Assembly: GCA_035494015.1 (NCBI GenBank)
Contig: DATJHJ010000049.1
Location: 35,548 to 99,547, forward strand
Length of the DNA: 64,000 bases
Direction of reading: 5' to 3'
Source of the DNA: CADCTB01 sp035494015
GTDB taxonomy: Bacteria > Actinomycetota > Acidimicrobiia > Acidimicrobiales > AC-14
The notes under the pieces: generated by a model
The model's database searches: none
Seen by the model: only the letters and a program-made list of their open reading frames with translations
What the model was told of the DNA's origin: nothing
In this document: piece after piece, positions 1 to 8,345 of the stretch
Layout of the letters: each line of letters opens with the position of its first letter
How positions within the stretch are numbered: position 1 is the first letter of the stretch
Translations under genes and position numbers: made by a program

Positions 1-1
1 G

Positions 2-1807
2 GAGGAGCTGATCGGTCGCCAGGCCAAGGCCTTCCTGACCGAGATCGTCCCCGCCCTGGCCGACGCCGGCATCGTCCTGTCCGACTGGGAGTCGCTCGAT
101 GACGACGACCGCCAGTTCCTGGTCGACGCGTTCGAGCGCCGCATCTTCCCGGTGCTGACCCCGCTCGCCGTCGACCCGGGCCACCCCTTCCCGTACATCT
201 CCAACCTGTCGCTCAACCTGGCCGTGAGCGTGCGCGACCCGACCACCGGCGCTCGGCGCTTCGCCCGCCTGAAGGTCCCGCCCCTGCTCCCCCGCTTCGT
301 GGTCATGCCCGACGGCGAGCGGTTCGTGCCCGTCGAACAGGTCATCTCCGCCCACCTGGCCTCGCTCTTCCCCGGGATGGAGATCGAGAGCCACGACACC
401 TTCCGGGTCACCCGCAACGCCGACGTCACCCTGGAAGAGGAGGAAGCCGACGACCTCCTGGCCGCCGTCGAGCTCGAGCTCCGCCGCCGCCGCTTCGGGC
501 GGGCGGTGCGGCTGGAGGTGGCCCGCAACATGTCGCGGGAGACGCTCGAGCTCCTGCTGCGGGAGCTCGAGCTGTCCGAGGACGACGTGTCCGTGGTCGA
601 CGGGCCGTTGGAGCTGAGCGGCCTGTGGGCGGTCTACGACCTCGACCGGCCGGAGCTGAAGGACTCGGCGTGGGTCGGGGTGACGCAGCCGGTCCTGGTC
701 GATGCCGACGGCGACGCCCGCGACATCTTCGCCGTGCTGCGCGAGCGCGACGTCCTGGTCCACCACCCGTACGACTCGTTCTCGACGTCGGTCGTCGCCT
801 TCATCGAGCAGGCGGCGGCCGACCCCCAGGTGCTGGCCATCAAGCAGACCCTGTACCGCACCTCGGGCGACAGCCCCATCGTCAAGGCCCTGATCGGCGC
901 GGCGGAGGCGGGCAAGCAGGTCGCCGCACTGGTCGAGCTCAAGGCCCGCTTCGACGAGCAGGCCAACATCGGCTGGGCCCGGGCGCTGGAGGAGGCCGGC
1001 GTCCACGTGGTCTACGGGCTGCTCGGCCTGAAGACCCATGCCAAGGTCGCCCTGGTTGTGCGCGAGGAGGGCGACGCCATCCGCCACTACTGCCACGTGG
1101 GGACGGGCAACTACAACCCCAAGACGGCCCGGATGTACGAGGACCTGGGCCTGCTCTCGGCCGATCCCGAGTTGGGGGCCGACCTGGCCGAGCTGTTCAA
1201 CCACCTCACCGGGTACAGCCGCCAGACCGAGTACCGGCGGATCCTCGTTGCCCCGAGCGGGCTGCGCCAGGCTGTGCTCGACCTCATCGCCGCCGAGCGG
1301 GACGCCCCGGGGGGCGGCGGTCGCATCATCATGAAGATGAACAACCTGGTCGACACGCCGGTGATCGACGCCCTGTACGAGGCGTCGCAGGCGGGAGTGC
1401 GCATCGACCTGATCGTGCGCGGCGTGTGCTGCCTGCGCCCCGGGGTGCCGGGCCTGTCCGAGGGCGTACGGGTCCGCTCCATCGTGGGCCGCTTCCTCGA
1501 GCACTCCCGGGTGCTGGCCTTCGGCGAGCGGGAGCGGCGCCGGTTCCTGATCGGCTCGGCCGACCTCATGCCCCGGAACCTGGACCGGCGGGTGGAGGCC
1601 ATGGCGCCGGTGGCCGACCCCGATCTGCACGCCCGGCTCCAGGAGATCCTCGACGTCAACCTGGCCGACGACTGCCTGGCCTGGGAGCTGCACGGCGACG
1701 GGAGCTGGTCGAAGGTCCCCACCGAGGCCGGCGCCAACACCCATATCCGCCTGCAGGAACTGGCCTTCGAGCGGGCCCGCCGGCGCCGGAGCACCGATGG
1801 CAACTGA
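2..1807 (+). CDS. ppk1: Polyphosphate kinase 1, 5'-truncated by window edge
   Basis: The frame is already open at base 2, so the start lies outside the window. About 601 C-terminal residues are visible of a family that usually has around 700. PPK1 reversibly transfers the gamma-phosphate of ATP onto polyphosphate through a phosphohistidine. Visible signatures are TPLAVDPGHPFPYISNLS near base 155 and the two phospholipase-D-like catalytic segments, THAKVAL near base 1035 and EHSRVLAFG near base 1500. The segment HVGTGNYNPKTARMYEDLGL lies between them. The stop codon overlaps the CYTH-CHAD gene by 11 bases, implying coupled translation. The following Nudix gene matches the ppk1-mutT1 neighbourhood known from mycobacteria. 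Confidence 0.96.
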   Translation, partial: EELIGRQAKAFLTEIVPALADAGIVLSDWESLDDDDRQFLVDAFERRIFPVLTPLAVDPGHPFPYISNLSLNLAVSVRDPTTGARRFARLKVPPLLPRFVVMPDGERFVPVEQVISAHLASLFPGMEIESHDTFRVTRNADVTLEEEEADDLLAAVELELRRRRFGRAVRLEVARNMSRETLELLLRELELSEDDVSVVDGPLELSGLWAVYDLDRPELKDSAWVGVTQPVLVDADGDARDIFAVLRERDVLVHHPYDSFSTSVVAFIEQAAADPQVLAIKQTLYRTSGDSPIVKALIGAAEAGKQVAALVELKARFDEQANIGWARALEEAGVHVVYGLLGLKTHAKVALVVREEGDAIRHYCHVGTGNYNPKTARMYEDLGLLSADPELGADLAELFNHLTGYSRQTEYRRILVAPSGLRQAVLDLIAAERDAPGGGGRIIMKMNNLVDTPVIDALYEASQAGVRIDLIVRGVCCLRPGVPGLSEGVRVRSIVGRFLEHSRVLAFGERERRRFLIGSADLMPRNLDRRVEAMAPVADPDLHARLQEILDVNLADDCLAWELHGDGSWSKVPTEAGANTHIRLQELAFERARRRRSTDGN

Positions 1808-3296
1808 GCGGGAGGTGAAGATGGGGGCCTGGGCCGGCTTCGAGCTGCCCCCGCTCGACGGGATCGCCGACGGGGTGACCAGCGTGCCCCGCATCCCCCG
1901 CAACCTGCTGGCCGTGTACTACGACACCCCCGACCTGCGCCTCGCCCGGTGGGGGGTGACTGTCCGGCACCGCTCGGGCGACGGGAGCGGCTGGACGGTG
2001 AAGCTGCCCGAGGGCGAGGAAGGGCCGGCCCTGGTCCGGCGGGAGCTGACCTTCGAGGGCCCTCCCGAGGTCATGCCCGAGGGCGCCGCCTCCTTGGTCC
2101 GGGCCTACGCCCGGAACGTGGCCCTGGGGCCGGTCGCCCGCATCCGGACCCGGCGGGAGGGCGTGGACCTCCTCGACGGCGAGGGCGCGGTGGTCGCCGA
2201 GGTGGTCGACGACCAGGTGTCGGTCCTCCACGCCGGGCGGGTGGCCGAGCGCTTCCGGGAGGTCGAGGTCGAGGCCGGCGACCGGGTGCCGGACGGGCTC
2301 CTGGAGGAGGTGGTGGCCGGGCTGCGCCAGGCGGGAGCCGGGGCGCCCGACCCGACGCCGAAGGTGATCCGGGCCCTCGGCGCCCGGGCGTCGGCCCCGC
2401 CGGAGATCGCCCCGGTCACCCTCGGGCGCCGCCCGGCGGCCGCCGACGTCGTGCACCAGGCCATGGCCGTGGCCGTGACCCGGATCCTCAGGCACGACCC
2501 CGGGGTGCGCATCGGGGACGACCCCGAGGACGTCCACCAGGCCCGGGTGGGCACCCGGCGACTGCGCTCGGACCTGCGCACGTTCGCCCCCCTGTTGGAC
2601 CAGGACTGGCTGGTCGGGATACGCGACGAGCTGCGCTGGCTGGGCGGCGCCCTGGGCGCCGTCCGCGACGCCGACGTGCTGCTCGACCGTCTCCGTGGCC
2701 AAGCCGCCGGCCTCCCCGAGGTCGACCCCGCCGGCGTCGCCCCCATCTTCCGACGCCTGGCCACCGAGCGCGAGGAGGCCCGGGGCCGGCTGCTGATCGT
2801 GCTGGACAGCGGCCGGTACGTCGACCTGCTCGACCGGCTGGTGGCCGCGGCCCAGGAACCGCCGGTCGCCAAGCGCGCCGGGCGGCCGGCGAAGGACGTC
2901 GTCCCCGACCTGGTCGCCCGCCCCTGGCGGCGACTGCGGCGGGAGGTCAAGGCCCTGCCCAAGAAGCCGCCGGACGAGGCCCTCCACGCCGTGCGCATCC
3001 GGGCCAAGCGGGCGCGGTACGCGGCCGAGGCCGCCGCCCCGTTGCTGGGCAAGCGGGCCGCCGCCTTCGCCTCGGCCCTGGCCGGCCTCCAAGGGGTGCT
3101 CGGCGACCACCAGGACGCGGTGTTCGCCGAGGCGTGGCTGCGCGGCGTGATCGACGGGAGCGGGGCCGAGCCGGCGGTTGCCGTCGCCGCCGAGCAGCTC
3201 ATCGCCGTCCAGCGTCGTGACGCCGCCGCCAACCGCAGGGCGTGGCCCGAGGCATGGGACCGGGCGTCCCGGAAGAAGCTGCGGTCCTGGCTGTGA
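1797..3296 (+). CDS. CYTH-CHAD domain protein (triphosphatase / polyphosphate-binding)
   Basis: This 499-residue protein begins with the CYTH signature ExExK (EREVK, residues 4-8), followed by charged strands such as TVRHR and WTVKLPEGEEG typical of the triphosphate tunnel fold (about residues 1-195). From about residue 213 it is a CHAD domain, with the histidine-rich helical motif VHQARVGTRRLRSDLRTF and a second copy, LHAVRIRAKRARYAAEA. CYTH proteins hydrolyse triphosphates or tripolyphosphate; CHAD domains bind polyphosphate. The gene starts inside the end of ppk1 and ends in a GTGA overlap with the Nudix gene, so a role in polyphosphate turnover is the obvious inference. Its exact substrate cannot be read from sequence. 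Confidence 0.92.
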   Translation: MATEREVKMGAWAGFELPPLDGIADGVTSVPRIPRNLLAVYYDTPDLRLARWGVTVRHRSGDGSGWTVKLPEGEEGPALVRRELTFEGPPEVMPEGAASLVRAYARNVALGPVARIRTRREGVDLLDGEGAVVAEVVDDQVSVLHAGRVAERFREVEVEAGDRVPDGLLEEVVAGLRQAGAGAPDPTPKVIRALGARASAPPEIAPVTLGRRPAAADVVHQAMAVAVTRILRHDPGVRIGDDPEDVHQARVGTRRLRSDLRTFAPLLDQDWLVGIRDELRWLGGALGAVRDADVLLDRLRGQAAGLPEVDPAGVAPIFRRLATEREEARGRLLIVLDSGRYVDLLDRLVAAAQEPPVAKRAGRPAKDVVPDLVARPWRRLRREVKALPKKPPDEALHAVRIRAKRARYAAEAAAPLLGKRAAAFASALAGLQGVLGDHQDAVFAEAWLRGVIDGSGAEPAVAVAAEQLIAVQRRDAAANRRAWPEAWDRASRKKLRSWL

Positions 3297-3691
3297 CGGT
3301 CCAGGCCGCCGGGGGCGTGGTCTGGCGGCGGTCCCCGGAGGGCGATGGGTTGGAGGTGCTCGTCGTGCACCGGCCCCGCTACGACGACTGGAGCTTGCCC
3401 AAGGGGAAGCTCGCCGACGGGGAGAGCCATGCCGCCGCCGCCCTGCGGGAGGTCGAGGAGGAGACCGGCCTGCGCTGCGTCCTGGGGCCCGAGCTGCCTT
3501 CCATCTCCTACCGGGACCGCTTCGACCGGCCGAAGACGGTGCGCTACTGGGCCATGGCGCCCGTGGAGGGCGAGTTCTCCCCCGGCGACGAGGTCGACGA
3601 GGTGCGCTGGCTGGGCGTGGACCAGGCCGTCGACCTGCTGAGCTACGACCGGGACCGACCGGTGCTGCGGGCCCTCGCTGCGGCCCTGTAA
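3293..3691 (+). CDS. Nudix hydrolase, MutT1-like
   Basis: This is a 132-residue Nudix hydrolase. The Nudix box GX5EX7REUXEEXGU is intact (GKLADGE, seven residues, REVEEETGL). GTG at 3293 is chosen as the start because it forms a GTGA overlap with the preceding stop; an in-frame ATG at 3242 would add 17 unconserved residues. The strand VTVQAAGGVVWRR before the box and the ppk1 context resemble the N-terminal half of mycobacterial MutT1, which cleaves 8-oxo-GTP and diadenosine polyphosphates. Here the histidine-phosphatase half is a separate gene that begins in the stop codon (TAATG). Confidence 0.9.
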   Translation: MTVQAAGGVVWRRSPEGDGLEVLVVHRPRYDDWSLPKGKLADGESHAAAALREVEEETGLRCVLGPELPSISYRDRFDRPKTVRYWAMAPVEGEFSPGDEVDEVRWLGVDQAVDLLSYDRDRPVLRALAAAL

Positions 3692-4137
3692 TGGCCGTCC
3701 TCGTCGTCCGCCATGCCAAGGCCGGTGACCGTGAGCGCTGGTCCGGCCCCGACGAGGACCGCCCGTTGACCGATGCCGGGATGATCCAGGCCGACGCGCT
3801 GGTCGGCGTCCTGGCCGAGTTCCGGGTCGAGCGGGTCCTGTCCAGCCCGTACCTGCGCTGCAGGCAAACCGTCGCCCCGCTGGCCTCGGCCCTCGGCCTG
3901 CCCGTCGAGCCCACCGACGACCTGGCCGAAGGCGCCGGCGCCGCCGCCCGCCGCCTGGTCGCCTCCCTGACCGGCCCCGCCGACACCGTCCTCTGCACCC
4001 ACGGCGACGTCCTCTACGACCTCCTGTCCGGCCTCGACCTCCCCTGGGACTCCCCGATGAAGAAAGCCTCCACCTGGGTCCTCGAGGTCAAGGAAGGCGG
4101 AATCGCCACCGCCCGCTACCTCCCCCCGCCCCGCTGA
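3691..4137 (+). CDS. SixA-like histidine phosphatase
   Basis: A 148-residue member of the histidine phosphatase superfamily, starting at the ATG that shares its first base with the Nudix stop codon. The RHG-type catalytic motif is VVRHAKAGDR at the N-terminus. The arginine segment LSSPYLRCRQT (about residues 50-60) and the second histidine in LCTHGDVLYDLL follow. Small members such as SixA dephosphorylate phosphohistidine. The same domain forms the C-terminal half of mycobacterial MutT1, so this gene and its neighbour look like a two-polypeptide MutT1. A one-domain substrate such as a nucleotide or sugar phosphate is also possible. Confidence 0.88.
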   Translation: MAVLVVRHAKAGDRERWSGPDEDRPLTDAGMIQADALVGVLAEFRVERVLSSPYLRCRQTVAPLASALGLPVEPTDDLAEGAGAAARRLVASLTGPADTVLCTHGDVLYDLLSGLDLPWDSPMKKASTWVLEVKEGGIATARYLPPPR

Positions 4138-4146
4138 CACCGATCG

Positions 4147-4205
4147 GGTGCATTGGCCGTCGTGATTCGGGCCCAAAACGCGGAGATCACGACGCCCTGT
4201 GCACC
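4147..4205. repeat. Long imperfect hairpin between convergent genes
   Basis: Outer arms GGTGCA (4147-4152) and TGCACC (4200-4205) enclose inner arms CGTCGTGAT (4158-4166) and ATCACGACG (4186-4194). Between outer and inner arms lie five bases on each side, two of which also pair, and the central loop is 19 bases. It sits between the stop of the histidine phosphatase and the stop of the padR gene. A transcription terminator working in both directions is the simplest reading, although no T-run follows. Confidence 0.5.
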
Positions 4206-4216
4206 GAAAACGCTTG

Positions 4217-4591
4217 TCAGCTGGCCGCTGAGACGCCGGGGACGGCGCGCGGGCCGCCGGCGCGCAGCAGCCGCCGGTAGCGGGTCAGCCAGGACGCCAT
4301 CAGGCGGTCGGCGTCGCGGAGGCTGTCGGCGGCGACCGCCATCCACGCCCTTCCGAGCGGGGTGACCCGGTAGATCCGACGGGCGGGGCCGGCCGGCGAC
4401 GCGTCCCATTCCGACGACACCAGGTCGTCGGCCTCCATGAGCCGCAGGCTCCGGTACAGAAACCCCCGGTCGATGCCGCCGAGGCCGAGGGGGGCCAGCA
4501 GGGCCGGCAGGTCGTAGCCGTGGACCGGTGCCTGGCCGAGCACGAGCAGCAGGCTGGCTCGGAAATGGTCGCGGGGAACAGCCGAATCCAT
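4217..4591 (-). CDS. PadR-type transcriptional regulator
   Basis: A 124-residue protein. The segment QAPVHGYDLPALLAPLGLGGIDRGFLYRSLRLMEADDLVSSEW is a PadR winged helix, with the usual helix (GYDLPALL), recognition region (GFLYRSLRLMEADDLV) and wing (RIYRVTPLGR). The remainder is an amphipathic C-terminal helix that could dimerise. The start at 4591 is supported by TACCGT seven bases upstream, suggesting a leaderless transcript. A 12-base perfect palindrome lies just upstream of this hexamer and may be its own operator. The gene is divergent from ppx. The ligand is unknown. Confidence 0.85.
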   Translation of the reverse strand: MDSAVPRDHFRASLLLVLGQAPVHGYDLPALLAPLGLGGIDRGFLYRSLRLMEADDLVSSEWDASPAGPARRIYRVTPLGRAWMAVAADSLRDADRLMASWLTRYRRLLRAGGPRAVPGVSAAS

Positions 4592-4598
4592 GCCGGCG

Positions 4599-4604
4599 AC
4601 GGTA
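4599..4604 (-). promoter_or_regulatory. Predicted -10 hexamer of padR (leaderless)
   Basis: Reading on the minus strand, TACCGT is followed by seven bases and then the padR ATG. This fits the TANNNT-N7-start arrangement seen repeatedly in this window. Confidence 0.55.
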
Positions 4605-4609
4605 GGGGG

Positions 4610-4621
4610 CGAACATGTTCG
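4610..4621. promoter_or_regulatory. Palindrome CGAACATGTTCG, candidate PadR operator
   Basis: A perfect 12-base palindrome lies 19-30 bases upstream of the padR start, directly upstream of its predicted -10, in the padR-ppx divergent gap. The ACATGT core resembles known PadR-family operators built from ATGT/ACAT half-sites. Binding by this PadR is inferred. Confidence 0.45.
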
Positions 4622-4680
4622 GACGGTTTCCTGGGAACGAAGCCAGGGTGAACCGCGCCCGGACCCGCCGCCCCGGCCCG

Positions 4681-4686
4681 TAGCCT
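4681..4686 (+). promoter_or_regulatory. Predicted -10 hexamer of ppx (leaderless)
   Basis: TAGCCT is followed by seven bases and the GTG start of ppx. No Shine-Dalgarno-like sequence precedes the start. Confidence 0.55.
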
Positions 4687-4693
4687 CGGCACC

Positions 4694-6223
4694 GTGCGCA
4701 TCGCCGCCTTCGACCTGGGTTCGAACTCGTTCCACCTCCTGGTGGTGGACGCCCACGCCGACGGCACCTTCGAACCCCTGGTCCGGGAGAAGGACATGCT
4801 CCGCCTGGGCGACGCCGTGGGCCGGGAGGGGCGCATCCCCGACGCCCTGGCCGACCGGGCCGTGGCCACCGTCGACCGGTTCCGCAGGCTGGCCACCGGT
4901 GCCGGGGCCGAGGAGATCCACGCCTGCGCCACCGCCGCCCTGCGGGAGGCGGAGAACGGCGGCGAGGTCGTCGACCGGTTCGAGGCCGAGGCGGGGGTCA
5001 AGGTGCGGGTCATCAACGGCCTGGAGGAGGCCCGGCTGATCTTCGCCGCGGTGCGGGCCAGCGTGGTCATCGACCCCGGCCCCGCGCTGTGCCTGGACCT
5101 CGGTGGCGGCAGCCTGGAGGTCATCGTGGGCGACCGGTCGCAGGTGCGGGGGCTGTGGAGCGTGCCCCTCGGCGTGGCCCGGCTGTCGGCCGAGCTGGTG
5201 ACCGGCGACCCCCCCACCACGGACGACCTCCGCCGGGTCGAGAAGCGGGTGACCGCGGTCCTCGCCCCCCTCGCCGACCACGTGGCCGGCCTGCACCCGC
5301 AGATGGCGGTGGGAAGCAGCGGCACGTTCGGCGACCTGGCGGCCATGATCGCGGCCCGGCGCACGGGTAGCGTCCCCCGCTCGCTGAACCAGTTCTCGTT
5401 CAGCCGGGAGGAACTGCTGCCCCTCCACGAGGAGCTGGTGGCCATGCGGGCCGCCGACCGCGTCAAGGTGCCGGGCCTCGAAGCCCGGCGGGCCGACATC
5501 ATCCCCACCGGCTCGACCCTGCTCCTCACCGCCATGCAGCTCCTGGGCTTCGACCGCATGACCTTCAGCGAGTGGGCCCTGCGGGAGGGGATCGTGATCG
5601 ACGCCATCCCCCGCCACGAGGCGTCCGACTGGTCGGGCGACCCCCGGGCCATCCGGGCCTCGTCGGTCCTCCAGCTGGCCCGGCGGTGCAACTGGGACGA
5701 AGGCCACGGCCGGCAGACGGCCCGGCTGGCCCTGGACCTGTTCGACCAGGCCACTGACCTCCACGGGCTCGGCCCCGCCGACCGGGAGCTGCTGGAACAC
5801 GCCAGCCTGCTCCACGACATCGGCGAGCACGTGTCCACCGAGTCGCACCACAAGCACAGCGCCTACCTGATCCAGCACGGGAGCCTGCGGGGGTTCGCGC
5901 CCGACGAGGTCGACTTCCTCGCCGCCCTGGCCCGGGCGCACCGGGGCAGCACCCCCCGGCCGTCGCACGAGCCGTTCGGCGCCCTCGACCGGGAGGCCCG
6001 CAGCCGGGTCCTCCGCCTGGCCGCCCTGCTCCGGGTGGCCGACGGGCTTGACCGGGGCCGGGCGGGCGCGGTGGGCGGTGTCGAGCTCGTGTCCGACGGC
6101 CCCCGCTCCCGCCTCGTGGTCAAGGCCGAGGGCGACATCTCCATCGAGCTGTTCGGGGCCCGCCGCAAGCGCGAGCTGTTCGAGCGGACGTTCGACCGCC
6201 GCCTCGACGTCGTCCCCGCCTAG
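4694..6223 (+). CDS. ppx: Exopolyphosphatase / pppGpp phosphohydrolase (Ppx/GppA) with HD domain
   Basis: This 509-residue protein opens with the ASKHA-fold phosphate loop FDLGSNSFHLLVVD and carries the second loop LDLGGGSLEVIVG near residue 140. The Ppx/GppA domain covers about residues 1-300. An HD-type domain follows, with LLHDIGEHV near residue 374 and SHHKHSAYLI. The family removes terminal phosphate from polyphosphate or from pppGpp. Together with ppk1 and the CYTH-CHAD gene it gives both synthesis and breakdown of polyphosphate within 6 kb. The GTG start fits the leaderless promoter at 4681. Its 3' end overlaps the convergent next gene by four bases. Confidence 0.93.
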   Translation: MRIAAFDLGSNSFHLLVVDAHADGTFEPLVREKDMLRLGDAVGREGRIPDALADRAVATVDRFRRLATGAGAEEIHACATAALREAENGGEVVDRFEAEAGVKVRVINGLEEARLIFAAVRASVVIDPGPALCLDLGGGSLEVIVGDRSQVRGLWSVPLGVARLSAELVTGDPPTTDDLRRVEKRVTAVLAPLADHVAGLHPQMAVGSSGTFGDLAAMIAARRTGSVPRSLNQFSFSREELLPLHEELVAMRAADRVKVPGLEARRADIIPTGSTLLLTAMQLLGFDRMTFSEWALREGIVIDAIPRHEASDWSGDPRAIRASSVLQLARRCNWDEGHGRQTARLALDLFDQATDLHGLGPADRELLEHASLLHDIGEHVSTESHHKHSAYLIQHGSLRGFAPDEVDFLAALARAHRGSTPRPSHEPFGALDREARSRVLRLAALLRVADGLDRGRAGAVGGVELVSDGPRSRLVVKAEGDISIELFGARRKRELFERTFDRRLDVVPA

Positions 6224-6921
6224 CTGCGCCGCTCCAGGCGGACGTTGACGCCGAACCGGCTGGCGCCGGTGCCCTTGAACTGGGCCTCGACCGGGGTCAT
6301 CGTCTCCGGCAGGTCGTAGACGAGCACGAGGGGCACGACGACGTCGGGGTTGACGTTGAGCTGGTCGATGCCGCGGGCACCGTTGTCGGGGACGGCGGCA
6401 CTCAGGGCGCTGTCGGCCCCGTAGACCTTGTGCTGGTCGTCGACCAGGTACTGGAACTTGCCGAGGAACGTCGCCGGCCCGCCGCTCACGTTCTTCACCG
6501 TGAAGCGGAGCTGGCACAGCTGGCCGGGGGTCGACTTGGGGGCGCAGGCGAAATCCTGCACGACGAAGACCAGCTGGCCGTCGCGGGCCTCCTCGCCGAT
6601 CATGGCCTGCCGGGTGGCAACCGTGGTCTCGCCCACCACGGCCGCGGGCTGCAGCGGGTCGGCCTGGGGCGACGAGGTCGACCCCGAGCGGGTCAGGTTC
6701 AGCCCGACCAGCACGACCACGGCCACGGCCGCCCCGGCCACCAGGCTCACCCCCGCCGGCCGCCGCCGGCGGGATCCGTCCGCCGCGCCGGCACAGGTCG
6801 GGCAGTCGAAGCCCACCGGGGTCCTGACCATGCAGGTCGGGCAGATGCCGTCGTCGCACTTGGTGCAGCGCAGTCGCGTCGGCACCCCGTCCCGGGCGCA
6901 CGCCAGCTCGTCCGTGTCCAA
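6220..6921 (-). CDS. Zinc-ribbon/B-box-like membrane-anchored protein with DUF4352-like domain
   Basis: The N-terminus holds a cysteine-rich module (LRCTKCDDGICPTCMVRTPVGFDCPTC in two CxxC-type pairs) like the B-box-type finger seen before rhomboid domains. One transmembrane helix follows (GVSLVAGAAVAVVVLVGLNL), then an extracellular domain ending in a DUF4352-like beta fold (LRFTVKNVSGGPATF, a pattern for conserved secreted lipoproteins). TTG at 6921 is chosen because GGAGG lies five bases upstream; an in-frame TTG at 6963 would put the upstream TACTGG promoter-like sequence inside the gene. Function unknown. The combination of a cytoplasmic metal finger with an exported ligand-like domain suggests sensing or anchoring. 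Confidence 0.78.
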   Translation of the reverse strand: MDTDELACARDGVPTRLRCTKCDDGICPTCMVRTPVGFDCPTCAGAADGSRRRRPAGVSLVAGAAVAVVVLVGLNLTRSGSTSSPQADPLQPAAVVGETTVATRQAMIGEEARDGQLVFVVQDFACAPKSTPGQLCQLRFTVKNVSGGPATFLGKFQYLVDDQHKVYGADSALSAAVPDNGARGIDQLNVNPDVVVPLVLVYDLPETMTPVEAQFKGTGASRFGVNVRLERRS

Positions 6922-6989
6922 TTCCGCCTCCGCTCGTCGGGATCCAGTATGGGTCCCCGACAAGCGGCGGTGGTGCGAATTTCCCCCGG

Positions 6990-8345
6990 CTAGTCCGCCG
7001 GGCCGGCGGTCAGGGTGGCCTGGGCGGTGTGCTTGGCCCCGTTGGCGTCGGTCCAGCCGATGGCGACCTTGTCACCCGGGCGGGCGGTCTGGAGGGCGGC
7101 GGTCAGCGCCGAGGGCGAGTCCACCGAGCGCCCGTTGACCGAGGTGATCGTGTCGCCGGCAGCCAGGCCGATCGAGTCGGCCGCGGTGTCCGGCTCGACC
7201 CCGCTGATGAGGGCGCCGCCGGTGGCGGCCGGGGCCGGCGTGCGCCCCGACCGAGGGGTCCCGGTCCCGGCGATCTGGACGCCGAGGAACGCGGGCAGGC
7301 CGATGTGGACGTTGCCGCCGGCCTGGCCGGACTCGATCTGGTGGGCGATGGTGAGGGCGTTGTCGATCGGGATGGCGTAGCCCAGGCCGCTCGTCGTCGG
7401 CGAGCGGAAGCCGCCCCGGCCCCGGCTGACCTCGGCGGCGCTGTTCATGCCGATGACGTCGCCGTTGCGGTTGGCCAGGGCACCGCCGGAGTCGCCGGGC
7501 TCGATCGGGGCGTTGATCTCGATGAGGTCGGTGAGCTGCTCGGCGTTGGAGCCGTCGTCGTCGCTGGCGGTGATGGTCTGGCCCAGGGCGGTGACCGTCC
7601 CGGAGCTGGCCGTCGGCGTGCCGCCGCGGCCGCCGGCGTTGCCGATGGCGACGATGTCGTCGCCGACCGAGACGGTGGACGCGCGCGCCGTGCTGATCGT
7701 CTTGAGGCCGGACACCCCCTCGATCTGGATTACGGCCACGTCGTCGCTGGGGTCGGTGCCGACCACATGGGCGGCGTAGCTCTTGCCCGAGTCGACCACG
7801 GTCACGATGATCTTGGTCGAGCCCTGGATGACGTGGTTGTTGGTCAGGACCTCGCCGGAGGAGGTGAGGATCATGCCGGTGCCGGCGGCCTGGCCGTTCT
7901 GGAAGCCCAGCTCGGTGTTGATGTTGACCAGGCCCTTGTCGACCTTGGTGGTTACCGCCTGCACCCAGGCCGCGGTCGAGGACGACGCGGTCGAGGGCGA
8001 GGGCGAGGTGGCCGTGGTCGGCGGCGAGTAGGGGGTGCCGAACGCCTGGCGGGGGTCGGACAGGTCGATGCCGTCGGTGCCGGCCCGCAGGTGCAGGGGC
8101 CCGGCGGACAGGAAGGCGATGAGGGCCACGACCAGCACGCTCACCAGGACACCGACGGCGTTGCGGGAGGGGCGGCGGGGCGGCGGACCGGTGGGGCCCT
8201 CGGTCCCGAACCCGAGCCCGGTCCCGCCCGCGCCTCCGTCGCCGGAGGTCGGGATGGTCCACGGCGGGGGCGACAGGGTGGCCGTGGACGACGGCGAACG
8301 CCAGCCGGACTCGTCGCTCCAGTCGAACTCGGGGGTGTCACTCAC
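6990..8345 (-). CDS. HtrA/DegP-type serine protease with PDZ domain
   Basis: A 451-residue membrane-anchored protease. A proline-rich cytoplasmic stretch is followed by one transmembrane helix (GVLVSVLVVALIAFLSAG), a linker, and a trypsin-like domain. The catalytic triad is visible: His in NNHVIQG (about residue 168), Asp in DDVAVIQ (about 200) and Ser in GDSGGAL (about 282). A C-terminal PDZ domain contains ADSIGLAAGDTITSVNGR. HtrA proteases degrade or refold damaged exported proteins. GTG at 8345 is the chosen start because GAGGAG lies six bases before it; the upstream ATG at 8396 has no such site. It is transcribed towards the zinc-ribbon gene. Confidence 0.92.
   Translation of the reverse strand: MSDTPEFDWSDESGWRSPSSTATLSPPPWTIPTSGDGGAGGTGLGFGTEGPTGPPPRRPSRNAVGVLVSVLVVALIAFLSAGPLHLRAGTDGIDLSDPRQAFGTPYSPPTTATSPSPSTASSSTAAWVQAVTTKVDKGLVNINTELGFQNGQAAGTGMILTSSGEVLTNNHVIQGSTKIIVTVVDSGKSYAAHVVGTDPSDDVAVIQIEGVSGLKTISTARASTVSVGDDIVAIGNAGGRGGTPTASSGTVTALGQTITASDDDGSNAEQLTDLIEINAPIEPGDSGGALANRNGDVIGMNSAAEVSRGRGGFRSPTTSGLGYAIPIDNALTIAHQIESGQAGGNVHIGLPAFLGVQIAGTGTPRSGRTPAPAATGGALISGVEPDTAADSIGLAAGDTITSVNGRSVDSPSALTAALQTARPGDKVAIGWTDANGAKHTAQATLTAGPAD

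Noticed and set aside
1656..3998. A 780-residue open frame on the minus strand opposite the CYTH-CHAD, Nudix and phosphatase genes
   Set aside because: It is a GC-rich shadow: very rich in Pro, Arg, Ala and Gly, with no domain, and antisense to three well-supported genes.
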